Positions 21,056 through 34,400 of a stretch of 64,000 nt of DNA are shown here, piece by piece. The DNA comes from Aegilops tauschii subsp. strangulata (lineage: Eukaryota > Streptophyta > Magnoliopsida > Poales > Poaceae). A model generated the notes under the pieces. The model saw only the letters and a list, made by a program, of their open reading frames with translations, did not search any database and had not been told where the DNA came from. The stretch is taken from contig NC_053035.3 in assembly GCF_002575655.3 (NCBI RefSeq), positions 375,139,792 to 375,203,791 of the forward strand. The letters are read 5' to 3'. Position numbers and translations under genes: made by a program. The stretch's first letter is position 1. Every line of letters begins with the position of its first letter.

Positions 21056-21966
21056 TCACCACACAGCTTACCATCTGTGGTTGTAATAACCACTGGCCAT
21101 AACGGCAAAAGTTTCCACATTAGGCTGGCGTATCTGCGAGGAAACGGAGATATACACAGACAGGGAGAAGGCAGTCACCTCTCACCTGTATATATCATGG
21201 TTTGGATCGTAGCGAGGGTGGCCGGACTGGACGCTGAAGATTCTCGGCCCATCGCAGAGCGCGGCGCGGCACGGCACGGCATCTGCATGGTGGCAGCGCT
21301 GGACGCAGAGGAGGAACCTGCCGTTTCCTGAAAACACCGCCGCAGCAAGGCGACGTGACGTGTGGTGCCGGGGCCTGCCGCCCCGACGGACCCGTGCACA
21401 TCTCAACACGGGCAATGCGACGCACCGCTGCACGTACGCACGCGTGCATGCGTGCGTACCGCCCTCCGCACAGGGTCCGCAGCCTTTACGACGCACGTAC
21501 GTCTGGTACATAAAGAAGATGTTTGAAGAAAAAAAAAAGGCTGAGCAGTGACCATTTCGTGGTTTCTTAACTCGTTTTTGGCCGGTACCATCAGCTCTGG
21601 ACTAGCTCGTGCTACTTCGGTTGAGACCGGCCACGAGCTGCACAGAGTGTACTGCCACGATTATGATGCTGGCTCGTTTGTTCGACTTTGTGTACGGTTT
21701 ACTATGGACGACGTACAGCTTCGTCTACGGCCATGTGAGCCGCGGGAAAAGATATCGAAAAGTATGGATTCTTTTCGCCAAAGGAGCGAAAGCAGAGGCG
21801 ATCGGGACTTCAAGAGGCCTGTGAAGGATCAGTCAGCTCAGCCGTGCCCAGTGCACACCTACCGTCGTGCGAGAGATGCAGGGCAGGCCTCTTCTCGTCT
21901 GAAGCTCGAATTAATATAGGCCCTGCAAGATTCTCATCCCGCTGTCCAGTTTGATCCTAACAATAT
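21056..21966. other. no gene recognised
   Basis: ORFs up to 155 codons exist on both strands (for example 20864-21331 and 21548-21919), but none shows a known domain. Short alternating CGTACG/ACGCACG segments lie near 21430-21500. Confidence 0.4.
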
Positions 21967-22045
21967 ACTCCCTCCATCTCGAAATACTTGTCATTGGAAT
22001 GGATGTATCTAGATGTATTTATATACTAGTACAATTCACCTTTCA
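21967..22045. mobile_element. Stowaway-like MITE, half only
   Basis: After a TA, starts CTCCCTCCATCTCGAAATAC and runs on with the usual TTGTCATTGGAATGGATGTA. No complementary right end is found nearby. Confidence 0.55.
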
Positions 22046-22332
22046 CAGAAAGTGTGCTTGCTACTAGTACTAATCGCCTAATCGCGATCTAATCCACCTT
22101 TGGGATTAAAGGCAAGTGTTTTGACCTGGTCGTAACCGTACTACCTCTCTGCAAGCAATGGTGGTGGGCTGTGGAGAGGCTGTACCTCAAAGGCAAGGCC
22201 CTACTTTGCCCAAATAATGATTTCAGGTCAGCTTTTATCCAGGGGAAGGACACTAGTACATTTTTTGGGGGGTTCAGGACAATAGTACAATTAATGGTAC
22301 TAATCGTAGCTCGAATTTACTTTTTTTTAATA

Positions 22333-22412
22333 CTCCCTCCGTTCCACAATACTTGCCTTCCTTTTGTCAAAATATAGATGTATCTAGACATGTTTGTCTT
22401 TACAAGTCTGTT
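22333..22412. mobile_element. Stowaway-like MITE, half only
   Basis: After a TA, starts CTCCCTCCGTTCCACAATAC and has the ATAGATGTATCTAGACATG core. Same orientation as the piece at 21967, so the two are separate fragments rather than the two ends of one element. Confidence 0.55.
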
Positions 22413-22538
22413 TGCTTTGCTGCCCACGCTAGGCCAGCCAAAGAATCGGCAATTTGGGGAAAGTTATCTGCCAAACCACATTTTTTCCGCAAAAGAATCG
22501 AACTCACGAGCAGCTCTATATTGGTCTATTAACTCCTA

Positions 22539-22767
22539 CTCTCTCTAGTCCTTTTTACTTTGCATATTTTTTTTCTAAAGTCAAACTTCATAAGTTTTGA
22601 CCGACTTTATAGGAAAAAATATCAACATTCATACTACAAAATAAATATGATTAGATGTGTAATGAATTTAATTTTTATATTGTGTACCTTTAGTATCGTA
22701 GATGTTGATATTTTTTCATATAAATATGGTTAAATGTTATATGCGGGGTAAGAAAGACCGGAGGGAG
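22539..22767. mobile_element. Stowaway MITE, diverged but complete
   Basis: 229 bp. Left CTCTCTCTAGTCCTTTTTAC, right end ...GACCGGAGGGAG, flanked by TA. Internal inverted pieces ATCAACATTCATACTA and TAGATGTTGATATTTTTTC support a hairpin. Confidence 0.7.
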
Positions 22768-22929
22768 TATGTGACAACCAACCCGAGCCGAGTAATTCAC
22801 TGTACATGTAGAAACTTAATGGTGTTATATCTTTGTCTTAAATGCGATTTGACTAGAAAGAACTAATGGTTGGATTAGTAAAAATCTGAAATGATAGCCT
22901 CATCGGTCCATTTTATAAGTTGTGACACG

Positions 22930-23232
22930 TCTCGATTTTCAACAACCGCTCATGATCAAACACCGTGCTAACTTTTGACCTGAGGAATTTTTTTTATTGA
23001 AAACATACCCTGATAACTTATGTGCAAATATCATGGTAATGTATGTAGTGCAGACCTGATAACTTACATAAAACACCACGGTAACTTTGACCCAGGAAAA
23101 AAGTGGTTGACAAACATACTCTGGTAACTTCTGTGTAAATAACATGGTAACATACGCAGAACAGAGCTGATAACTCAAGTTCAAATAACACGGTAACTTT
23201 TGATCCAGAGAAAAAGTTGTTAAAAACATACT
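22930..23232. repeat. degenerate tandem array (CTGATAACTT..CATGGTAAC)
   Basis: Five or so variants of a unit with TGATAACTTA.GT.CAAATA.CATGGTAA.. and .CAGA.C.TGATAACT, spaced about 60-75 bp, some separated by TTTTGA(C/T)C(C/A)AG. Ends directly at the LINE remnant. Confidence 0.65.
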
Positions 23233-23860
23233 CCTCTTTGTAGCTGATGGTCTTTCTGCTTTATTGACTAAAGGAGTTGAAAAAGATGAATTATCTCCAG
23301 CTAAAGTTTGTCGAATGGCTCCGGGCATTTCTCATTTATTTTTTGCAGATGATACCTTGTTATTCTTTAAAACTGAACTTAATAAAGCCCATCGAGTACG
23401 TTAAGTTTTGAAATCATATGCTCATGCCACTTGTTAGTTTATTAATCCATCAAAGTACTCTATACTTTTTGGTAATGGATGCCCTACTAGTGTCCAGAAT
23501 GAGGTCAAATCAGCTTTGGATGTTACTTCAGAAGAGTTTGAAGAGAAGTACCTTGGTTTGCCTACCCCGGATGGCTGAATGTCACTTGGAAAGTTTCAAA
23601 ATTTCCAAGCTAGACTAGCAAAACGAATGCTCTTGTGGGATGACGACTTAATATCCTAACTGGCTAGAGAAGTACCTATAATGTCTGTAGCGCAGGCCCT
23701 GCCGACTTATATTATTGAGGTTTTCAAACTTCCTCTCCCCCTTTGTCATGAACTAACAAAAATGGTTAAGAATTATTATTGGGGATCTGCAAAATGGAAA
23801 AGGAAAACTCACTAGAGAGCGTAGGACAAGCTTCAGAAACCAAAGCGACAAAGTGGGCTG
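23233..23860 (+). pseudogene. LINE (non-LTR) reverse transcriptase remnant
   Basis: Broken reading frame with clear plant L1-type RT motifs: ADGLSALL at the start, HLFFADDTLLFF with the F-A-D-D catalytic box at 23342-23353, NPSKYSILFGN, KYLGLPTP, then the thumb region (GKFQNFQARLAKRML, PTYIIEVFKLP). Several in-frame stops (near 23400, 23433, 23577, 23656). The left part is lost at the repeat array; the right end is cut by the copia LTR at 23861. Inactive. Confidence 0.85.
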
Positions 23861-25256
23861 TGAAGGAAATATGCCATAGAGGCAATAATAAAGTTGTTAT
23901 TTTATATTTCTTTATTCATGATAAAGGTTTATTATTCATGCTAGAATTGTATTGACCGGAAACTTAAATACATGTGGGAATACATAAACAAATACCGTGT
24001 CCCTAGTAAGCCTCTACTAGACTAGCTCGTTGATCAAAGATGGTTAAGGTTTCCTAACCATAGACATGTGTTGTCATTTGATAACGGGATCACATCATTA
24101 GGAGAATGATGTGATGGACAAGACCCATCCGTTAACTTAGCATATTGATCGTTCGGTTTATTGCTATTGGTTTCTTCATGTCAAATACATATTTCTTCGA
24201 CTATGAGATTATGCAACTCCCGGATACCGGAGGAATACCTTGTGTGCTATCAAATGTTACAATGTAACTGGGTGATCATAAAGATGCTCTATAGGTATCT
24301 CCGAAGGTGTTTGTTGAGTTGGCATAGATCGAGATTAGGATTTGTCACTCCGAGTATCGAAGATGTATCTCTGGGCCCTCTCGGTAATACACATAATAAG
24401 CTTGCAAGCAAATGACTAAGGAGTTAGTTACGAGGTGATGTATTACGAAACGAGTAAAGAGACTTGCCGGTAATGAGATTGAACTAGGTATAGAGATACC
24501 GACGATCGAATCTCGGGCAAGTAACATACCGATGGACAAAGAGAATACGTATATTGTCATAACGGTTCGACCGATAAAGATCTTCGTAGAATATGTAGGA
24601 GCCAATATGGGCATCCAGGTTCCGATATTGGTTATTGACCGGAGAGGTGTCTCGGTCATGTCTACATAGTTCTCGAACCCGTAGGGTCCGCACGCTTAAC
24701 GTTCGTTGACGATATAGTGTTATATGAGTTATATGTTTTGGTGACCGGATGTTGTTCGGAGTTCTGGATGAGATCACGGACATGATGAGGAGTCTCAAAA
24801 TGATCGAGAGGTAAAGATTGATATACACGACGATGGTATTCGGACACCGAAAGAGTTTCGGAATGCACCGGGTAGTCACCGGGTCACCGAAAGGGGTTCC
24901 GGACACCCCCCGGTAGGTGTATGGGCTTAATGGGCCAAGGAGGGGGCAGACCAGCCCACAGGGGGCTGGTGCGCCCCTCTCCCTGGCCGGCCAGCCCTAG
25001 GGAAGGAAAGGGGGGAGGGCTAGCCCCTCCTGCCTTTCCCTTCTCATGGGAGAAAGGAAAAGGGGGAGGGGCGTCTCCCTCCCTGCCTTTCCCCCGCACC
25101 TATACATGGCAGGGGGGCGCCACTTGGGAGGAGACCCCAAGTAGGATTCGGCCTACTTGGGGCACCCTCCTGGCTGCTCCCTCCTCCCCCACCTATATAT
25201 ATGAGGGAGGGGGCGCCTAACACATGAGAATATAATCTTAGCCGTGTGCGGTGCCC
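23861..25256 (+). repeat. copia LTR (TGAAGG type), interrupted by the Sabrina-like element
   Basis: Starts TGAAGGAAATATGCC and is colinear with the LTRs at 28393 and 35244 through GCCGTGTGCGGTGCCC, where the Sabrina-like LTR begins. The last ~365 bp of this LTR and the rest of its element must lie beyond the nested insertions, right of the window. It is the outermost layer of the nest and cuts the LINE remnant. Confidence 0.85.
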
Positions 25257-26775
25257 TGATAACCCACAAGTATAGGGGATCGTTTGTAGTCTTCTTCGAT
25301 AAATAAGAGTGTCGAACCCAATGAGGAGCTAAATGTAGAACAAATATTCCCTCAAGTTCTATCGACCACCGATACAACTCTGCGTACGCTTGACGGTCGC
25401 TTTACCTAGAACAAGTATGAAACTAGAAGTACTTTGTAGGTGTGATAGGATAGGTTTGCAAGATAATAAAGAGCACGTAAACAAAATCTAGGGGCTGTTT
25501 AGCTAAAGACACAACTAAATTAATTTTAGTAGAGAGCTTTTGTCAACAAGAAAGTTATTTGTCCCTAGGCAATCGATAACAAGTACCGGTAATCATTCTT
25601 GTAATTTTATATGAGGGAGAGGCATGAGCTAACATACTTTCTCTACTTGGATCATATGCACTTATGATTGGAACTCTAGCAAGCATCCGCAACTACTAAA
25701 GATCATTAAGGTCGTGAAACCCAACCATAGCATTAAGTATCAAGTCCTCTTTACTCCCATACGTCATACCCCACCTACTCGGGTTTAAGTTTCTGTCACT
25801 CTCGCAACCCACCGTAAGTGAACCATGAACATATTGCAACACCCTACAGCGGGGGCCCCTCACGTTTGCGCGAGAACGGAGGGCACCGTAGGACAACACC
25901 ATAAATAAAATATACAATCATACCAACCAAGATCACGATTAACCCACAGGACAAAACGGATCTACTCAAACATCATAGGATAACCATAGATCATTGGGAA
26001 ATAATATATGGACTTGAGAACCATGTTAAGTAGAGATTACAGCGGGGAGAAGGGGTATTACACCGCTGCAAAGAGGGGGAGAGAGTTGGTGTTGACGGTA
26101 GCAAGATTGTCGATGTAGATCGCCGTCCCGATCGTTGCCCCCGGCGGCACTCCGGCGCCACCGGAAGCGAGGGGGAGAGAGCCCCCCTCCTTCTTCTTCT
26201 TCCTTGGCCTCCCTCCTAGATGGGAGGAGGGTTTCCCCTCTGGTCCTTGGCTTCCATGGCATGGGAGGGGCAAGAGCCCCTCCGAGATTGGATCTCCCTC
26301 TATGTCCTCTTCTGTTTCCCGCTCTCCAGATCTGGCCGAAAACCGTTTCTTATATTCCCGGAGATCCGTAACTCCGATTGCGCTGAGATTTTAACACGAT
26401 TTTTTTCCAAATATAAGCTTCCTTGCGCCCGAAGTAGAGCTCCAGCCGACGTACGAGGTGGGCACAACCCACCACCGCGCGCCAGGGGCCTCTAGCGCGC
26501 CCTGGTGTCTTGTGGGCTGTGTGGGCCTCCGTTTGCGGTGATTCCAACTCCCAAAAATCACATATATTCCAAAATAATTCTCCGTGAAATTTTATTGCTT
26601 TTGGACTTCGTTTGATATGGATACTCTGCGATACAAAAAACATGCAGAAAACAGGAACTGGCACTGGATCAATAGGTTAGTCCAATAAATCATATAAAAG
26701 TTGCCAAAAGTGTGTAAAAGTTGAATAATATTGGCATGAAACAATCAAAAATATAGATACGACGGAGACGTATCA
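25257..26775 (-). repeat. Sabrina-like 3' LTR
   Basis: 1519 bp, complete. Plus-strand start TGATAACCCACAAG, end GACGGAGACGTATCA. Directly followed by the PPT-like AAGCTTGGGGATGC (minus strand). Confidence 0.9.
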
Positions 26776-26789
26776 GCATCCCCAAGCTT
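26776..26789 (-). other. PPT-like motif AAGCTTGGGGATGC next to the LTR
   Basis: Abuts the 3' LTR, the position of the polypurine tract. The same 14-mer recurs inside this element (37417-37430, and with one change at 37361-37374) and twice in the coding region of the WHAM-like element (51843-51856, 51915-51928). Confidence 0.7.
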
Positions 26790-28392
26790 AATTCCTGCTC
26801 GTCCTCGAGTAGGTAAATGATAAAAAAGATAATTTTTGATGTGGAATGCTACCTAGTATAAACTTGATCATATATCTAATCATGGCATGAATATTAAGAC
26901 ATAAGTGATTCAAAGCAATAGTCTATAATTTGACATAAAGACATCAATACTCAGGCATCCCAACAAACAATCATGTCTTTCAGAATATGAAATGCTAAAG
27001 AACGTTATCCCTACAAAATCATATAGCCTTGTCATGCTCTGTCTTCTCAGCTCAAAGTATAAATCATGTACTACCCCGGTGTCAGCCAAGCAATTGGTTC
27101 ATACTTTTTAACGCGCTTCAACATTTTCAACCCCCACGCAATACATGAGCGCAAGCCATGGATATAGCACTATCGGTGGAATAGAGTATGATGATAGGGG
27201 TAAATATAGAGAAGACAAAAAATAAGAAAGTCTCACATCGATGCGGCTAACTAACGGGCTATGGAGATGCCCATCAATTGATATCAATGCAAGGAGTAGG
27301 GATTGCCATGCAATGGATGCACTAAGAGCTATAAGTGTATGAAAGCTCAATATGAAACTAAGTGGGTGTGCATGAAACTCTACTATGAAAAATTCCCACT
27401 AGTATATAAAAGTGACAACATAGGAGACTCTCTATATGAAAAACATGGTGCTACTTTGAAGCACAAGTGTGGTATTTGCATGCCCCTTTTCTTTTCTTTT
27501 CATTTTTTTCTTTCCTTTTTGTCCGGAGTCTCATCCCGACTTGTGGGGGAATCATGGTCTCCATCATCCTTTCATCACTGGGGCAATGCTCTAATAATGA
27601 ATAATGATGATCATCACACTTCTATTTACTTATAACTCAATACTACAAAATATGACTCTATATGAATGCCGCTGGCAATGATCTAGCATAACATGTATGA
27701 AAATGATGAACGGTGGATGAGCCACAAATGCTATGTCAGCTATATGATCATGCAAAGCAATGTGAAAATGAATGCTCAAGTCAAACGGAAGCGATGGAAG
27801 CAGGCAATATATCTCGGAATGGCCATGGAAAAGCCATAATAGGTAGGTATGGTGGCTGTTTTGAGGAAGATATAATAAGGCTTATGTGTGATAGAGCGTA
27901 TCATATCACGGGGTTTGGATGCACCGGCGAAGTTTGCACCATGTCTCGAGGTGAGAAAGGGCAATGCACGGTACCGTAGAGGCTAGCAAATTGCAGAAAG
28001 GTAAGAGTGCGTATAATCCATGGACTCACATTAGTCATAAAGAACTCATATACTTATTGCAAAAGTTTATAAGCCCTCGAAACAAAGTAATACTACGCAT
28101 GCTCCTAGGGGGGAGGTTGGTTGGAGTTAACCATCGCTCGCCCCCGACCTTCACACAAAGGTAGACAATCAAGGATAAGTTGTGCTCCAACTTTCATAGC
28201 ATAATGAGAGACTATACGTGCATGCTTCAGGAATCACAAACCTTAACACCAATATTCCTAATAACCACAACCGTTTACTAGTACCTCCCACATATTATCA
28301 TCTCTATATTGCAAAACTATTGCAAGGAATCAAACATATCATATTCAGTGATCCACAAGTTTTATGTAGGATTTTATAACTAACCATGCAAT
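26790..28392. other. interior of Sabrina-like element, left part
   Basis: A/T-rich non-coding interior. ORFs up to 110 codons on either strand show no retroelement motif. It ends with GCAAT (28388-28392), the left copy of the copia target duplication. Confidence 0.5.
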
Positions 28393-30103
28393 TGAAGGAA
28401 ATATGCCCTAGAGGCAATAATAAAGTATTATATATTTCCTTATATCATGATAAATGTTTATTATTCATGCTAGAATTGTATTAACCGGAAACATAATACA
28501 TGTGTGAATACATAGACAAACAGAGTGTCACTAGTATGCCTCTACTTGACTAGCTCGTTAATCAAAGATGGTTATGTTTCCTAGCCATAGACATGAGTTG
28601 TCATTTGATTAACGGGATCACCTCATTAGGAGAATGACATGACCCATTCCGTTAGCTTAGCATCCGATCGTTTAGTATGTTGCTATTGCTTTCTTCATGA
28701 CTTATACATGTTCCTATGACTATGAGATTATGCAACTCCCGTTTATCGGAGGAACACTTTGTGTGCTACCAAACGTCACAACGTAACTGGGTGATTATAA
28801 AGGTGCTCTACAGGTGTCTCCAAAGGTACTTGTTGGGTTGGCGTATTTCGAGATTAGGATTTGTCACTCCGATTGTCGGAGAGGTATCTCTGGGCCCACT
28901 CGGTAATGCACATCACTATAAGCCTTGCAAGCATTGTGACTAATGAGTTAGTTGCAGGATGATGTATTACGGAACGAGTAAAGAGACTTGCCGGTAACGA
29001 GATTGAACTAGGTATCGAGATACCGACGATCGAATCTCGGGCAAGTAACATACCGATGACAAAGGGAACAACGTATGTTGTTATGCGGTCTGACCGATAA
29101 AGATCTTCGTAGAATATGTGGGAGCCAATATGGGCATCCAGGTCCCGCTATTGGTTATTGACCGGAGAGGTGTCTCGGTCATGTCTACATAGTTCTCGAA
29201 CCCAAAGGGTCCGCACGCTTAAAGTTACGATGACAGTTTTATTATGAGTTTATGTATGTTGATGTACCGAAGGAGTTCGGAGTCCCGGATGAGATCGGGG
29301 ACATGACGAGGAGTCTCAAAATGGTCGAGACGTAAAGATCGATATATTGGACGACTATATTCGGACTTCGGAAAGGTTCCGAGTGATTCGGGTATTTTTC
29401 GGAGTACCGGAGAGTTACGGGAATACGTATTGGGCCTTATTGGGCCATACGGGAAAGAAGAAAAAGGGCCTCAAGGGTGGCCGCACCCCTCCCCTTAGTC
29501 TGGTCCGAATTGGACTAGGGAAAGGGGGGCGTCCCCTTCCTTCCTTCTCTTTTTCCCTTCCTCTTTTCCTATTCCTTATGGGAGGTGGAATCCTACTAGG
29601 ACTAGGGAGTCCTAGTAGGACTCCACACTTGGTGCGCCCCTCCTAGGGCCGGCCTCCTCCTCCCTTGCTCCTTTATATACGGGGGCAGAGGGCACCCCAG
29701 GGACACACTTGATATACGATATTTTAGCCGTGTGCGGTGCCCCCCTCCACCAGATTACACCTCGATAATACCGTCGCGAAGCTTAGGCGAAGCCCTGCGT
29801 CAGTGGAACATCATCATCGTCACCACGCCGTCGTGCTGACGAAACTCTCCCTCAACACTCGGCTGGATCGGAGTTCGAGGGACGTCATCGAGCTGAACGT
29901 GTGTAGAACTTCGGAGGTGCCGTACGTTCGGTACTTGATCGGTCGGATCGTGAAGACGTTCGACTACATCAACCGCGTTGTGATAACGCTTCCGCTGTCG
30001 GTCTACGAGGGTACGTGGACAACACTCTCCCCTCTCGTTGCTATGCATCACCATGATCTTGCGCGTGCGTAGGAAAATTTTGAAATTACTACGTAACCCA
30101 ACA
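28393..30103 (+). repeat. copia 5' LTR
   Basis: 1711 bp, TGAAGG...CCCAACA. The TATA-like TTTATATACGGGG near 29681 is the probable promoter. The 111-codon ORF near its end is identical in both LTRs and is not a gene. Confidence 0.93.
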
Positions 30104-30104
30104 G

Positions 30105-30120
30105 TGGCATCCGAGCCAGG
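30105..30120 (+). other. copia PBS
   Basis: TGGCATCCGAGCCAGG, one base after the LTR. It resembles the initiator-Met tRNA site (TGGTATCAGAGC) of copia elements, with changes. Confidence 0.75.
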
Positions 30121-31422
30121 TTTTATGCGTTGATGCTATGCACGAGTAGAACACAAGTGAGTTGTGGGCGATATAAGTCATACTGCTTACCAGCATGTCA
30201 TACTTTGGTTCAGCGGTATTGTGAGATGAAGCGGCCCGGACCGACATTACGCGTACGCTTACGCGAGACTGGTTTCACCGTTCGGAGCACTCGTTGCTTA
30301 AAGGTGACTGGCGGGTGTCTGTCTCTCTCACTTTAGTTGAACCGAGTGTGGCTACGCCCGGTCCTTGCGAAGGTTAAAACAGCACCAACTTGACAAACTA
30401 TCGTTGTGGTTTTGATGCGTAGGTAAGAACGGTTCTTGCTAAGCCCGTAGCAGCCACGTAAAACTTGCAACAACAAAGTAGAGGACGTCTAACTTGTTTT
30501 TGCAGGGCATGTTGTGATGTGATATGGTCAAGACATGATGTGATATAATGTGTTGTATGAGATGATCATGTTTTGTAACCGAGTTATCGGCAACTGGCAG
30601 GAGCCATATGGTTGTCGCTTTATTGTATGAGATGCAATCGCCATGTAATAGTTTTACTTTATCACTAAGCGGTAGCGATAGTCGTAAAAGTAATAAGTTG
30701 GCGAGACGACAACGATGCTACGATGGAGATCAAGGTGTCGCGCCGGTGACGATGGCGATCATGACGGTGCTTCGGAGATGGAGATCACAAGCACGGTGCT
30801 TCGGAGATGGAGATCACAAGCACAAGATGATGATGGCCATATCATATCACTTATATTGATTGCATGTGATGTTAATCCTTTATGCATCTTATCTTGCTTT
30901 GATTGATGGTAGCATTATAAGATGATCTCTCACTAAAATTTCAAGATAAAAGTGTTCTCCCTGAGTATGCACCGTTGCAAAAGTTCTTCGTGCTGAGACA
31001 CCACGTGTTAATCGGGTGTGATAGGCTCTACGTTCAAATACAACGGGTGCAAAACAGTTGCACACGCGGAATACTCGGGTTAAACTTGACGAGCCTAGCA
31101 TATACAGATATGGCCTCGGAACACAGAGACCGAGAGGTCGAGCGTGAATCATATAGTAGATATGATCAACATAGTGATGTTCACCATTGAAACTACTCCA
31201 TCTCACGTGTTAATCGGTCATGGTTTAGTTGCTTTGGATCACGTAATCACTTAGATGATTAGAGGGATGTCTATCTAAGTGGGAGTTCTTAAGTAATATG
31301 ATTAATTGAACTTAAATTTATCATGAACTTAGTCCTGATAGTATTTTGCAAATTATGTTGTAGATCAATAGCTCGCGTTGTTGCTTCCCTGTTTATTTTT
31401 GATATGTTCCTAGAGAAAAATT
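30121..31422 (+). other. copia untranslated leader
   Basis: About 1.3 kb between PBS and gag with no open frame of note. It contains a perfect 29 bp tandem duplication (GCTTCGGAGATGGAGATCAC, second copy near 30800). The homologous leader in the minus copy spans about 46770-48025. Confidence 0.6.
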
Positions 31423-34400
31423 ATGTTGAAAGATGTTAGTAGCAATGATGCGGATTGGATCCATGATCTGAGGATTATCCTCATTGCTGCACAGAAAAAT
31501 TATGTCCTTGATGCACCGCTAGGTGACAGACCTATTGCAGGAGCAGATGCAGACGTTATGAACGTTTGGCTAGCTCAATATGATGACTACTTGATAGTTT
31601 AGTGCACCATGCTTAACAGCTTAGAATCGGGACTTCAAAGACGTTTTGAACGTCATGGAACATATAAGATGTTCCAGGAGTTGAAGTTAATATTTCAAGC
31701 AAATACCCGAGTTGAGAGATGTGAAGTCTCCAACAAGTTCTATAGCTAAAAGATGGAGGAGAATCGCTCAACTAGTGAGCATGTGCTCAGATTGTCTGGG
31801 TACTACAATCGCTTGAATCAAGTGGGAGTTAATCTTCCAGATAAAATAGTGATTGACAGAATTCTCTAGTCACCATCACCAAGTTAGTAGAACTTCGTGA
31901 TGAACTATAGTATGCAAGGGATGACGAAAGTAATTCCCGAGCTCTTCGTGATGCAGAAATCGACGAAGGTAGAAATCAAGAAAAACTTCAAGTGTTGATG
32001 GTTAACAAGACCACTAGTTTCAAGAAAAGGGCAAAGGGATAGAAGGGGAACTTCAAGAAGAACGGCAAGCAAGTTGCTGCTCAAGTGAAGAAGCCTAAGT
32101 CTGGTCCTAAGCCTGAGACTAAGTGCTTCTACTGCAAAGGAACTGGTCACTGGAGGCGGAACTGCCCCAAGTATTTGGTGGATAAGAAGGATGGCAAAGT
32201 GAACAAAGGTATATTGGATATACAAGTTATTGATGTGTACTTACTAGTGTTTATAGCAACCCCTCAGTATTTGATACTGGTTCAGTTGCTAAAGAGTAGT
32301 AACTCGAAAACGGAGTTGCAGAATAAACAGAGACTAGTAAAAGGCGAGGTGACGATGTGTGTTGGAAGTAGTTCCAAGTTTGATATGATCATCATCGCAC
32401 ACTCCCTATACTTTCGGGATTAGTGTTGAAACTAAATAAGTGTTATTTGGTGTTTCCGTTGAGCATGAATATGATTTGATCATGTTTATTGCAATACGGT
32501 TATTCATTTAAGTTAGAGAACAATTGTTGTTCTGTTTACATGAATAAAAACCTTCTATTGTCATACACACCAACGAAAATGGTTTGTTGGATCTCGATCG
32601 TAGTGATACATATAATCATAATATTAAAGCCAAAAGATGCAAAGTTAATAATGATAGTGCAAACTATTTGTGGCACTGCCGTTTAGGTCATATTGGTGTA
32701 AAGCGCATGAAGAAACTCCATACTGATGGGATTTTGGAATCACTTGATTATGAATCACTTGATGCTTGCGAACCGTGCCTCATGGGCAAGATGACTAAAA
32801 TGCCGTTCTCCGGAACTATGGAGAGAGCAACAGATTTGTTGGAAATCATACATACGGATGTATGTGGTCCGATGAATATTGAGGCTCGTAGCAGGTATCA
32901 TTATTTTCTGACCTTCACAGATGATTTGAGCAGATATGGGTATATCTACTTAATGAAACAGAAGTCTGAAACATTTGAAAAGTTCATATAATTTCAGAGT
33001 GAAGCGAAAATCATCGTAACAAGAAAATAAAGTTTCTACGATTTGATCGTGGAGAAGAGTATTTTAGTTACGAGTTTGGCCTTCAGTTAAAACAATGTGA
33101 AATAGTTTCACTACTCACGCCACCTGGAACACCACAGCATAATGGTGTGTCCGAACGTCATAACAGTACTTTATTGGATATAGTGCAATCTATGATGTCT
33201 CTTACCAATTTACCACTATCGTTTTGGGGTTATGCATTAGAGACAGCTACATTCACGTTAAATAGGGCACCATCAAAATCCGTTGAGACGCCGCCTTATG
33301 AACTGTGGTTTGGCAAGAAACCAAAGTTGTCGTTTCTTAAAGTTTGGGGTTGCGATGCTTATGTGAAAAAGTTTCATCCTGATAAGCTCAAACCTAAATC
33401 GGAGAAATGTGTCTTCATAGGATACCCAAAGGAGACAGTTGGGTACACCTTCTATCACAGATCCGAAGGCAAGACATTCGTTGCTTAGTATGGATCCTTT
33501 CTAGAGAAGGAGTTTCTCTCGAAAGATGTGAGTGGGAGGAAAGTAGAACTTGATGAGGTAACTGTACCTGCTCCCTTATTGGAAAGTAGTTCATCACAGA
33601 AATCTGTTCCTGTGACTCCTACACCAATTAGTGAGGAAGTTAATGATGATGATCATGTAACTTAAGATCAAGTTACTACCAAACCTCGTAGGTAAAGCAG
33701 AGTAAGATCCGCACCAGAGTGGTACGGTAATCCTCTTCTGGAGGTTATGTTACTAGACCATGTCGAACCTACGAACTATGAGGAAGCGATGATGAGCCCA
33801 GATTCCGCAAAATGGCTTGAAGCCATGAAATATGAGATGAGATCCATGTATAAGAACAAAGTATGGACTTTGATTGACTTGCCCAATGATCGGCGAGTCA
33901 TTGAGAATAAATGGATCTTCAAGAGGAAGACGGATGTTGATAGTAGTGTCACTATCTACAAAGCTAGAATTGTCGCAAAAAGGTTTTCGACAAGTTCAAG
34001 ATGTTGACTACGATGAGAGTTTCTCACTCGTATCTATGCTTAAGTCTGTCTGAATCATGTTAGCAATTGCCGCATTTTATGATTATGAAATTTGGCAAAT
34101 GGATGTCAAAACTGCGTTCCTGAATGGATTTCTGGAAGAAGAGTTGTATATGATGCAACCGGAAGGTTTTGTCGATCCAAAGGGAGCTAACAAAATATGC
34201 AAGCTCCACCGATCCATCTATGGACTGGTGCAAGCATCTCGGAGTTGGAATATACACTTTGATAAGTTTATCAAAGAATATAGTGTTATACAGACTTGCG
34301 GTTAAGCCTGTATTTACAAGAAAGTGAGTGGGAGCACTACAGCATTTCTGATAAGTATATGTGAATGACATATTGTTGATCGGAAATAATGTAGAATTAC

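Noticed and set aside
21967..22412. One long Stowaway element from 21967 to 22412
   Set aside because: Both CTCCCTCC ends are in the same orientation, so they cannot be the inverted ends of one element.
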